NCBI GenBank assembly: GCA_947374225.1
Contig: CANCAY010000002.1
Location: forward strand, 1 to 64,000
From: Chitinophagaceae bacterium
GTDB lineage: Bacteria; Bacteroidota; Bacteroidia; Chitinophagales; Chitinophagaceae
Direction: 5' to 3'
Length of the DNA stretch: 64,000 nt
Positions 22,047 to 31,232 of this stretch are shown here, piece after piece. Made by a program: the position numbers and the translations under genes. Every line of letters begins with the position of its first letter. Position 1 is the stretch's first letter. The notes beneath the pieces are model-generated. The model did no database searches, was not told the DNA's origin, and saw nothing but the letters and a program-made list of their open reading frames with translations.

Positions 22047-23172
22047 TATTTTCATATAAACTATTTACTGCTTTTCTGATAACAGTATTATAACCATTAC
22101 TATATTCTGGATCACAACCATTACTAATTACTACAATTCCGAATTTTTCTTTAGGATGAAAAAACATGGCACTGAATAATCCATATGCAGAACCTGTATG
22201 TCCTTTCATTATTTTACCAGGAATCATATGATCTGTTGTTTCAATAGCTAAACCATATCCCTCTTCACTAGAAAGCGCTGTCTGCATCTCCTTAGCACTT
22301 TGCTTTGATATAATTCTTCCACCGCTATATTTACCTTGTCTGCTATGCATGATCATATACTTTGCTAGATCAGTTGCAGATATCTTCATGCCACCTGTTG
22401 GTGAAAAAATGGGAGTAGATTTTCCCATTTCATAATTTTTAATTTCTACACTTCTTGGTGCATATGCAGCCGGTGTTGGATAAAAACGAATAGAGTCTGT
22501 ATTGAATTCATAAATAGTTGCAAAACGACTCTTGTCCAAAGAGTCTACACAGTAACCGCCGTATAGTCCAAGAGGATCTAATACATGGTGCTTTACATAT
22601 TGATCAAAACGTTCTCCTGAAACTTTCTCAATTATTGTTCCTGTCATATTGTAATTTAAATTACAATACATATACCCTTTACCTGGCTCATAATCGTTAA
22701 AACACTTAGCCCAGTCTGGATTCTTTTCTGCGTTAATAGCGTCTAATGTAAAATAACCTTGACTATCATTAATAGAAGACAAATGCGACATGATCATTCT
22801 TAAAGTAATAACGGTTTCTGGGTATTTAGGATTTCTAATCTTGAAGCCTAATAATTTACTAATGTCGTCGTCTAATGAAATTTTATTGGCTTCCACTAAT
22901 TGCATGATGGAAGTGGCAGAAAAAGATTTGGAAATGGATGCTATTCTAAATAAACAGTCGTCCGTTAATGGTGTATTTTTTTCAACATCCTTCTGACCAA
23001 ATGAATGGGTGTACACTATTTTATTATTTTTCACTACTGCAACCGACAGTCCTACTACTTTAGACTCCTGCATTATAGCTTGTATTCCAGCTGTTGCTTT
23101 TTCAAATTGCCCAAAACTTTTAAATGAACAAATTAGGAACAACGCCATTGCTAATAGTGTATACTTCTTCAT
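22033..23172 (-). CDS. beta-lactamase-family serine hydrolase
   Basis: FRIASISKSFSATSIMQLVE (SxxK), GYMYCNLNYNMTG, HTGSAYGLFS. Confidence 0.93.
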   Translation of the reverse strand: MKKYTLLAMALFLICSFKSFGQFEKATAGIQAIMQESKVVGLSVAVVKNNKIVYTHSFGQKDVEKNTPLTDDCLFRIASISKSFSATSIMQLVEANKISLDDDISKLLGFKIRNPKYPETVITLRMIMSHLSSINDSQGYFTLDAINAEKNPDWAKCFNDYEPGKGYMYCNLNYNMTGTIIEKVSGERFDQYVKHHVLDPLGLYGGYCVDSLDKSRFATIYEFNTDSIRFYPTPAAYAPRSVEIKNYEMGKSTPIFSPTGGMKISATDLAKYMIMHSRQGKYSGGRIISKQSAKEMQTALSSEEGYGLAIETTDHMIPGKIMKGHTGSAYGLFSAMFFHPKEKFGIVVISNGCDPEYSNGYNTVIRKAVNSLYENIILE

Positions 23173-23226
23173 GTGAATATGTTTATGTAAATCTAATCTA
23201 TTTAAAATATATTTGAGTAACCATAT

Positions 23227-24543
23227 ATGACTCCTATGAAATATTCGTTTTTAATTTTACTGGCTTTGTCCTTGAATGCTTTGGCACAGCCTAAGCCAAT
23301 TTCAACTCTACAACCTGATTATACAGCGTCAGTAAAGACAAGTTATTTTTTGACTGCGGACAAAATTTTTGACGGAGTCGAAATGCATACTTCATGGGGT
23401 GTGTTAGTAGAAGGTAGTAAAATTACTGCAGTGGGTCCTATCGCAGAGTTGAGTATCCCGGCAGGAGTAACAAAAATCAACTATCCTAATTCCACAATTG
23501 CGCCGGGATTTATTGAAGGCCATTCTCATATGTTCTTATACCCTTATAATATTACCGACTGGGATACTCAGGTTTTAAAAGAATCCGACTCTTATCGTAC
23601 TATTAGAGCAACTGTTCATGCTAGAAATACTTTATTGGCTGGTTTTACTACTGCTCGAGATTTAGGAACAGAGGGTGCTGGCTATTCCGACGTAGCATTA
23701 AAAAAAGCAATTAATGAAAATATTATTATTGGGCCAAGATTGTTGGTTGCCGGCAGAGCCATTGTTGCCACAGGTTCTTATGGTCCTAAAGGGTACGACG
23801 ATGATCAAAAAATTATGTTAGGGGCAGAATCGGCCGATGGGAATGATTTAATAAGAGTGGTTAGAGATCAAATTGGGAAAGGGGCGGACTTGATTAAAGT
23901 ATATGCAGACTATAGATGGGGATTAAAGGGAGACGATCAACCTTCTTTTACTTTAGATGAGTTGAAAATGGTGAACGAAGTGGCTAGAAGTAGCGGCAGA
24001 GGTTTTGTAGTACATTCTAAATCAAAGGAAGGTATGAGAAGAGCCATTCTAGCAGGTACGGAAACCATTGAACATGGTGATTACTTAGATAAGGAAATTG
24101 CAGATTTAATGAAATCACATGGGGTTACTTTTATCCCAACACTTGCAGCAGTAGAGAAAATTACGGAATACAGAGGTTGGAAGAAAGGGGAGGCAGCAGC
24201 ACCGTTGAATATTATTAATAAACACAATTCTTTCAAAGTAGCCATGGACGCAGGGGTAACTATTGGGATGGGTGGCGATGTTGGGGTGTTCACGCACGGA
24301 CAAAATGCTTTAGAAATGGAATTGATGGTTGAATATGGCATGAAGCCCTTGGATGTTTTAAGGGCAGCTACTAGTGTCAACGCCAAGGCTTTCCATATTG
24401 ACAATGAACTAGGCTATTTAAAGCCTGGGTATTTAGGAGACATTATTATAATGAATGGTGATCCCGTTAAGGATATTAAAATCACGAGTGCTATTTTATT
24501 TGTAATGAAAGGGGGTGTCGTATACCGTCAAGAAAAATTCTAA
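23227..24543 (+). CDS. secreted metal-dependent amidohydrolase (imidodipeptidase-like)
   Basis: IAPGFIEGHSHMF, GFTTARDLGTEG, FVVHSKSKEGMRRAI, IGMGGDVG. Confidence 0.93.
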   Translation: MTPMKYSFLILLALSLNALAQPKPISTLQPDYTASVKTSYFLTADKIFDGVEMHTSWGVLVEGSKITAVGPIAELSIPAGVTKINYPNSTIAPGFIEGHSHMFLYPYNITDWDTQVLKESDSYRTIRATVHARNTLLAGFTTARDLGTEGAGYSDVALKKAINENIIIGPRLLVAGRAIVATGSYGPKGYDDDQKIMLGAESADGNDLIRVVRDQIGKGADLIKVYADYRWGLKGDDQPSFTLDELKMVNEVARSSGRGFVVHSKSKEGMRRAILAGTETIEHGDYLDKEIADLMKSHGVTFIPTLAAVEKITEYRGWKKGEAAAPLNIINKHNSFKVAMDAGVTIGMGGDVGVFTHGQNALEMELMVEYGMKPLDVLRAATSVNAKAFHIDNELGYLKPGYLGDIIIMNGDPVKDIKITSAILFVMKGGVVYRQEKF

Positions 24544-24605
24544 TTGTGTTATAATGACGCAATAAATGCATAAATTTATGACGCTTATTTTAAAGCCATA
24601 AACGA

Positions 24606-26939
24606 ATGCATATGAAAAAAATACTTTACCTAGTAATTGCCATGCCCTTATTTGCCAATGCGCAAACTAAGTTCGCTGAAACTAATATTGCCGAAAACAT
24701 TAAAGGCATCAAAGTAAACAATCAAATTACTTTAGCTTATTCTACCGAATCTGGAGTGAAAATTATCATGAAAGACGGTCTTCCGTTTAAGGATTTAAAT
24801 AAAAATGGAGTAGTCGATATTTACGAAGACTGGAGAGTCAACGTGAATGAGCGCGCTAAGGACTTGGCTGCTAGCATGTCAATTGATCAAATTGCTGGAT
24901 TGATGTTATACAGTGGACATCAGGCCATTCCAATGCCTCCTGTTGGTATGTTTAAAGCAACTTATGGCGGAAAAGCTTTTGCTGAAAGTGGTGCAAAGCC
25001 TTCTGATTTATCAGATCAACAAATTGCTTTTTTAACGAACGATAATTTAAGACATGTACTAGTTACTTCTGTTGCCAATCCAATTGTAGCTGCTACTTGG
25101 AATAATAATGTTCAAAGATTAGTAGAAGCTATTGGCATGGGGATTCCTGCTAATAATAGTTCTGATCCAAGAAACGGAGCTAACAAAGAAGCGGAATATA
25201 ATGCAGGAAGTGGTGGGGCTATTTCACAGTGGCCAGAAGAGTTAGGACTAGCCGCAACATTTGATCCAAGTATCACGAGAAAATTTGGTTCTATTGCTTC
25301 AAAAGAATATCGTGCATTGGGTATTGCTACTGCTTTATCACCTCAAATCGATTTAGCTACCGAGCCTAGATGGAATCGTTTTATTGGCACATTTGGAGAG
25401 GATCCTTATTTGGCTACAGACATGGCGAGAGCTTATGTAGACGGTTTTCAGACATCACCTCAAGCAGTGACTACTTATAACGGATGGGGTAATTTTAGTG
25501 TGAATGCCATGGTTAAACATTGGCCAAGTGGTGGTCCTGAAGAAGCTGGACGTGATGCGCATTTTGCTTATGGTAAGTTTGCAGTATATCCTGGTAATAA
25601 TTTTCAAATGCATTTAAGAACATTTATTGATGGTGCGTTTAAATTAAATGGAAGCACTAAAAAAGCGGCAGCAGTAATGCCATATTATACTATCTCTTAT
25701 AATCAAGATAAAAAGAACGGAGAGAATGTAGGGAATGGATATAGTAAATATTTAGTAACCGACCTGTTGAGAAATAAATACGGATATGATGGCGTGGTTT
25801 GTACTGACTGGTTAGTTACTGCAAATGAAGGTCCTAAGCCAGATGTATTTATGGGTAAGTCTTGGGGTGTTGAAAAATTATCAATAGCAGAGCGACACTA
25901 TAAAGTATTAATGGCAGGCGTTGACCAATTTGGAGGCAATAATGACGCTAAGCCAGTTTTAGAAGCGTATCAAATGGGTGTTAAAGAACATGGGGAAGCT
26001 TTTATGCGTAAACGTTTTGAGCAATCTGCTGTTCGTTTATTATTAAATATTTTCAGAGTTGGATTATTTGAGAATCCATATTTAGATCCAGCAGCATCTA
26101 AAGCAATTGTTGGAAAAGCGGAGTTTATGAAAGCTGGGTATGATGCGCAATTAAAATCTATTGTTTTAATTAAGAATCAAAATAAGACATTGCCAATTGC
26201 AAAAGGAAAAACAGTTTATATACCTAAACGTGTTACTCCTGCAAGTATTAATTTCTTTGGACAACCAGCTCCAGAAAAAATTGAATACCCTGTTAACTTA
26301 GAATTAATTAAGAGATATTATACTGTCACAGACGATCCAAGTAAAGCAGATTTTGCAATTGTTTTTATTAAAAGTCCAATGAGTGGCGGGTATAGCAGAG
26401 CAGACAGAGAAGCGGGTGGAAACGGATATGTACCAATTAGTTTGCAATTAAAAGACTATACTGCTGTTGATGCACGTGAACACAGTATGGCTGCCGGTGA
26501 CCCAGTGATTGATTCCACAATTAAAGACAGAAGCTATAAAGGCAAAACGTCTAAGTCTAATTCTTATCCTGACTTAAATACTATTTTAGAAACTAAAAAG
26601 GCAATGAACGGCAAGCCTGTTATAGTTTCCATTGCAATTTCTAATCCAATGGTATTTGGAGAATTTGAAAAAGAAGTGGATGCTATTGTTGGAGAATTTG
26701 GAGTTCAAATAGACGCACAAATGGATATTATTTCTGGAAAGACAGAACCTTCTGGTTTATTGCCTTTGCAAATGCCATTAAATATGTCTGTGGTGGAAAA
26801 GCAAATGGAAGACGTTCCGCATGACATGGTTCCTTATAAAGATGCCAATGGAAATGTGTACGACTTTGGATTTGGTTTAAATTGGAAAGGCGTAATCAAA
26901 GACGCTAGAACTATTAAGTATAGCGTTAAGAAAAAATAA
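24606..26939 (+). CDS. glycoside hydrolase family 3 protein
   Basis: MVKHWPSGGPEEAGRDAHFAYGK, GYDGVVCTDWLVT, C-terminal domain; signal peptide. Confidence 0.95.
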   Translation: MHMKKILYLVIAMPLFANAQTKFAETNIAENIKGIKVNNQITLAYSTESGVKIIMKDGLPFKDLNKNGVVDIYEDWRVNVNERAKDLAASMSIDQIAGLMLYSGHQAIPMPPVGMFKATYGGKAFAESGAKPSDLSDQQIAFLTNDNLRHVLVTSVANPIVAATWNNNVQRLVEAIGMGIPANNSSDPRNGANKEAEYNAGSGGAISQWPEELGLAATFDPSITRKFGSIASKEYRALGIATALSPQIDLATEPRWNRFIGTFGEDPYLATDMARAYVDGFQTSPQAVTTYNGWGNFSVNAMVKHWPSGGPEEAGRDAHFAYGKFAVYPGNNFQMHLRTFIDGAFKLNGSTKKAAAVMPYYTISYNQDKKNGENVGNGYSKYLVTDLLRNKYGYDGVVCTDWLVTANEGPKPDVFMGKSWGVEKLSIAERHYKVLMAGVDQFGGNNDAKPVLEAYQMGVKEHGEAFMRKRFEQSAVRLLLNIFRVGLFENPYLDPAASKAIVGKAEFMKAGYDAQLKSIVLIKNQNKTLPIAKGKTVYIPKRVTPASINFFGQPAPEKIEYPVNLELIKRYYTVTDDPSKADFAIVFIKSPMSGGYSRADREAGGNGYVPISLQLKDYTAVDAREHSMAAGDPVIDSTIKDRSYKGKTSKSNSYPDLNTILETKKAMNGKPVIVSIAISNPMVFGEFEKEVDAIVGEFGVQIDAQMDIISGKTEPSGLLPLQMPLNMSVVEKQMEDVPHDMVPYKDANGNVYDFGFGLNWKGVIKDARTIKYSVKKK

Positions 26940-26941
26940 TT

Positions 26942-27316
26942 TTATTTTTTTAAGAAAGCTTTAAAATAATTAATAGCTAACACGCCAAGAATAATTACAA
27001 GTCCGAAAAACTCCCTTGACTCTTCTACCCATGGCTGCTCCGCTTTCATAGTGGATGCAATGCTAGAAGCGTCATGGTATTTAATCCAGTCTAATATTCC
27101 ATTGGCATCAACTAATTTATATATAGCGTATGCGCCAAATAAAACAAAACCTATATAATATAAAGACTTACTAATTGGCATCTGTCTAGCTGCCATAAAA
27201 CATAAAACAGCAGGGTATAAGTAAATAGGTATCCATAAATAAGGATCTGGGTCATTATATTGCAAAGCTGCAAACAATATAAATACCAGGGTAAAAATAT
27301 AGTTAAAGTACTTCAT
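26942..27316 (-). CDS. TMEM220-like membrane protein
   Basis: FAALQYNDPDPYLWIPIYLYPAVLCF. Confidence 0.85.
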   Translation of the reverse strand: MKYFNYIFTLVFILFAALQYNDPDPYLWIPIYLYPAVLCFMAARQMPISKSLYYIGFVLFGAYAIYKLVDANGILDWIKYHDASSIASTMKAEQPWVEESREFFGLVIILGVLAINYFKAFLKK

Positions 27317-27448
27317 GGAATTGTTTTATGAAATGAAAAGGTACTAAAATTTCATTGAGATTGGCTAAAAATCATTCATCACAATTAAACCTCATATAAA
27401 TTTAATTGTCTAATATTGACAAATATAAATTTCACTAAACGACAATTC

Positions 27449-28186
27449 ATGAAAAGCAAAAACCTTATAAGCTTAACTTTAGCTTTTGCCTTTTTTATCT
27501 TAGGCACTTCTGGTATTCTATTGTATATAAAGCAAAAAGCACATTTCATTGAAATGACACATACGGTGTTTGGCTTGTTATTCATAAGCTTTGCAATTTT
27601 TCACTTTTCTAATAACTGGAACTCTGTTAAAACTTATTCAAAGGATAAAAACTCTGGGGGTATAAAAAAAGAGTTAATTGTTGCTAGTTTAATAGCTGGT
27701 ATTATTTTAATTCTGTCTGTAACAGAAGTATTAGAGCCAGTAGCTGAATTTGGTAAAATATTCGCACCTAAGCGTGGGCCAAGACCTAGTCAGGGCATTA
27801 GTTTTCAAGAAAAAACCACCAATGACTCCACTTCTGGAAAGTCTGTAACACTTATCTTGCAAAAATCAGATTCTGCAATGTCTGCTTCATTATCTGTTGA
27901 AGTAACAGATACAACAGGGAAAAGCCTTGAAACTTTATTGGCAGCAGAACAAAAGCAAGGGCCTAAACAAGAACAAAAGCAAGAGGGCCCTCCTCAAAAT
28001 CCTTCTAATTTGATTTTAATGTCTAAAATTAATCAAGCAGTACCATTTGATATTATAGTAACTGCCGACGTTAAAGGAGTTAAGCAACAAGTTAAATGTA
28101 GAGTGACTAGCCTAGAAGCCGGAGCAAAAACATTTGAGCTTACTGAAACTTCACCTCTTAAAAGAGCGGTTGTAACCTTTAAATAA
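27449..28186 (+). CDS. DUF4405-like membrane protein with low-complexity Q/K/P linker
   Basis: Start trimmed from 27416 to MKSKNLISLTLAFAFFILGTSGILLYI; HTVFGLLFISFAIFHFSNNW; QKQGPKQEQKQEGPPQNP. Confidence 0.65.
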   Translation: MKSKNLISLTLAFAFFILGTSGILLYIKQKAHFIEMTHTVFGLLFISFAIFHFSNNWNSVKTYSKDKNSGGIKKELIVASLIAGIILILSVTEVLEPVAEFGKIFAPKRGPRPSQGISFQEKTTNDSTSGKSVTLILQKSDSAMSASLSVEVTDTTGKSLETLLAAEQKQGPKQEQKQEGPPQNPSNLILMSKINQAVPFDIIVTADVKGVKQQVKCRVTSLEAGAKTFELTETSPLKRAVVTFK

Positions 28187-28222
28187 GCTTCTTCAAATAA
28201 ATGCTATTCTTTAAATAGCTTG

Positions 28223-28259
28223 AAACTAACGACCATGAAGAATGGTCGTTAGTTTTTTT
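28223..28259 (+). terminator. rho-independent terminator
   Basis: AACTAACGACCAT-GAAGA-ATGGTCGTTAGTTTTTTT. Confidence 0.9.
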
Positions 28260-28338
28260 ATGCCATTTATCCTAAATATGTTTATTACAAACGTTTGAAT
28301 TTCTATTTAATTTATATTGTGATACAAAATAAATTACA

Positions 28339-31221
28339 TTGAAAAAACGATTGCCTGCTATTAAGCCCAGCTTATTATTACTAACACTATGCGTGTTAGC
28401 TAGTATTGTCACATTTGTGGCTTGTAACCAAAATGGTTCAGATACCAAAAAACCTGATGAGAATAGATTTACTCCAGTAGTTTTAACAGCCGAAGGAGAT
28501 TTTGATGAGCCAATGAGCTTTGAAGTTTTAAAAGACGGAAAAGTTTTCATTAGTGAGCGTAAAGGTGCTTTAAAACTATTCGACCCAATTACTAAAATGG
28601 TTTCATTGGTAGGAACTATTCCAGTGAATACTAAATACACAAATGCAGAAGGCGTTGTAAGTGAAGCGGAAGAAGGATTTATGGGCTTTACCATTGACCC
28701 TAATTTTGATGCAAACCATTGGGTTTATTTATACTATTCACATCCAACAATTGCGAAGCATGTACTTACACGTTGGGAAATCAAGAACGATAAATTAGTA
28801 CAAGGTTCTGAAAAAGTATTATTAGACGTTGCTACACAACGTGAATCTTGTTGTCATACAGGTGGTGGAATGACATGGGATGCTAAAGGAGACTTATTCT
28901 TGTCTGTAGGAAACAATACAGGTAATGTTGCCGACAAATCTCAAACAGACGAGCGTCCAAACCGCAGTAGCTGGGATGATCAACGTGGTTCTGGTAATAC
29001 AAATGACTTACGTGGTAAAATTTTACGCATACATCCAGAAGCGGACGGTACTTATTCAATTCCTGAAGGAAATTTATTTGCAAAAGGAACTCCTAAAACT
29101 CGAGCAGAAATTTACACCATGGGTCATAGAAATCCTTGGAGACCTTCTGTAGACAGTAAAACAGGATGGTTGTATTGGGGTGAAGTAGGTCCAGATGCAA
29201 ATGCAGATTCTAAAACTACTAAAGCGGGAATGGATGAATTTAACCAGGCTCGCAAGCCAGGTAATTTTGGATGGCCGTATTTTATTGGAGAAAATAGAGG
29301 ATATCCTTACTATGACTATATCACAAATACAGTTCACGAGGAAAATAATCCTACTAAGCCAATTAACAACTCTGTTAATAACACTGGTTTAAATGAATTA
29401 CCTGCAGCGCAACCTGCATTTATTTCTTATCCTTATGGTGTGTCTGAGAAATTTCCTGAAGTGGGAACTGGTTCTCGTTGTGCAGTTGGGGGCCCAATTT
29501 ATAGACAAGCAGATTTCAAAGACGCTAAGCGTCCTTTCCCTGCTTATTTTGAAGGTAAGTGGTTGGCTACAGATTTATCTCGTGGCTGGATCATGAGTAT
29601 TAGTATGGACGATAATGGTAATTATAAATCCATGGAACGTTTCTTACCTAACTATCAACCTATCGAACCAATCGATATTAAATTTGGTCATGACGGTGAT
29701 TTATATGTTTTGGAATATGGTAGCAACTGGTTTAGAAAAAGTGATAATGCTAAATTGGTAAGAATTGAATACAATGCAGGAAACAGAACTCCAGTAGTAA
29801 AAGCAACAGCTAGTGCTAATGGTGGTGCGGTTCCTTTTAAAGTGAAATTGTCTTCTGCAGGTACTAAAGATTATGATGGAGATGTGTTGAAATATGAGTG
29901 GAAAATTAGTCCAGTAGCAGGTGGAAAAACACAAGTGTTTTCAGAAGAAAATCCTACACTAACACTTACACAAGCTGGCGAGTACAAAGCTACTTTGACA
30001 GTAACAGATCCTAAGGGTGAAAAAAATAGCCAAACATTACAATTAATTGCTGGTAACGAACCTCCTGCTATTACATTGGACATTGCTGGAAACAAAAGCT
30101 TCTTTTTCCCAGGTAAGCAAATTGGATATGCGATTACCGTAAATGATAAAGAAGACGGAAAAGCAGACCCAGCTCAAGTTGCAGTGAGTATTGACTACGC
30201 AACTGAAGGTTTAGATTTTGCAGAAGTAACACAACAACAAAGAAGTGTTGACGCTTCCACAAGATTTGCAGTGGCTCAATATATTATTGGAAAGAGTGAT
30301 TGTAATAACTGTCATCATTTAGACTCGAAGTCGGTAGGGCCTATGTTTGTTGATATTGCTGAAAAGTATAAGTCTAAACAAGCTTGGGCTTTAGATAGCT
30401 TACCTAAAAAAATCAGAGTTGGTGGCGGTGGCGTATGGGGCGAAGTGAATATGCCTGCACATCCTGGTGTTTCTTTAAATGACGCAAAGACTATTGTAAA
30501 TTATATTTTACATAGCAAAGAAAAAACAATCAGCACACTTGCTTTAGCTGGTAACTATACACAAGCTATTCCAACAGGTGACAATGGTAAAGGATCATTA
30601 ATTTTAAGAGCTGCTTACACAGACAAAGGTGCTAATGGAATTAATAAGATCACTACTGAAAAAATGATCATTTTAAAAAGCCCACATTTAAGTCCTAGTA
30701 ATGCAGACGTTATTTCTAATGCTACTATTAAGAAAGAATTAATGTTCTCTGTTGCAGTAAATGTGATTCCTAAAAATAATGCACATATTGCCTTTAAAAA
30801 TATTGACTTAACTGGAGTGAAGCAAATGGAATTCGCCGCTTCTGCAAATCCAGGTCAAGGATTTATAGGAGGAACTATAGAAATTAGATTGGGTAGCGCA
30901 ACTGGCACTTTGATTGGACAAACTGAAATAGTAGCTGTAGATCCATTTGCAGCTATGATGAGTGCAGCTGACGCAGTTCAAAACAATGGCGGGAAGAACA
31001 AGACGGCTGCTAAACCTAAAGTAGCTGCTAAAAAGCCTAAATTTGATTTAGCATCTATGTTTAACAAGCCAGGAATTAAAGTTGATATTACCGAGACCGC
31101 AGGAGCCAAAGATGTTTATTTTGTATTTAAAAATACAAAAGCAAAAACATTGGAACCTTTAATTGCAGTTTCTGATATCAAATTAAATGATACTAAAATT
31201 TTGGATGCGCCAAAGCCATAA
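28339..31221 (+). CDS. PQQ-dependent sugar dehydrogenase-like protein with PKD domain, cytochrome c (CNNCH) and C-terminal carbohydrate-binding-like module
   Basis: TTG start. GDFDEPMSFEVLKDGKVFISERKG, SCCHTGGGMTWDAKGDLFLSVGNN, IYTMGHRNPWRPSVD; PKD-like GGAVPFKVKLSSAGTKDYDGDVLKYEWKI; SDCNNCHHLDSKSVGP. Confidence 0.9.
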   Translation: MKKRLPAIKPSLLLLTLCVLASIVTFVACNQNGSDTKKPDENRFTPVVLTAEGDFDEPMSFEVLKDGKVFISERKGALKLFDPITKMVSLVGTIPVNTKYTNAEGVVSEAEEGFMGFTIDPNFDANHWVYLYYSHPTIAKHVLTRWEIKNDKLVQGSEKVLLDVATQRESCCHTGGGMTWDAKGDLFLSVGNNTGNVADKSQTDERPNRSSWDDQRGSGNTNDLRGKILRIHPEADGTYSIPEGNLFAKGTPKTRAEIYTMGHRNPWRPSVDSKTGWLYWGEVGPDANADSKTTKAGMDEFNQARKPGNFGWPYFIGENRGYPYYDYITNTVHEENNPTKPINNSVNNTGLNELPAAQPAFISYPYGVSEKFPEVGTGSRCAVGGPIYRQADFKDAKRPFPAYFEGKWLATDLSRGWIMSISMDDNGNYKSMERFLPNYQPIEPIDIKFGHDGDLYVLEYGSNWFRKSDNAKLVRIEYNAGNRTPVVKATASANGGAVPFKVKLSSAGTKDYDGDVLKYEWKISPVAGGKTQVFSEENPTLTLTQAGEYKATLTVTDPKGEKNSQTLQLIAGNEPPAITLDIAGNKSFFFPGKQIGYAITVNDKEDGKADPAQVAVSIDYATEGLDFAEVTQQQRSVDASTRFAVAQYIIGKSDCNNCHHLDSKSVGPMFVDIAEKYKSKQAWALDSLPKKIRVGGGGVWGEVNMPAHPGVSLNDAKTIVNYILHSKEKTISTLALAGNYTQAIPTGDNGKGSLILRAAYTDKGANGINKITTEKMIILKSPHLSPSNADVISNATIKKELMFSVAVNVIPKNNAHIAFKNIDLTGVKQMEFAASANPGQGFIGGTIEIRLGSATGTLIGQTEIVAVDPFAAMMSAADAVQNNGGKNKTAAKPKVAAKKPKFDLASMFNKPGIKVDITETAGAKDVYFVFKNTKAKTLEPLIAVSDIKLNDTKILDAPKP

Positions 31222-31232
31222 TTAAAAAATAA

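Noticed and set aside
24081-24404. Antisense ORFs inside the amidohydrolase gene (24081-24404, 24115-24303)
   Set aside because: Shadow ORFs opposite a strongly supported CDS.
28272-30095. Multiple short ORFs on both strands across the sugar dehydrogenase gene
   Set aside because: Overlap a clear 960-aa CDS; no independent RBS or family signal.
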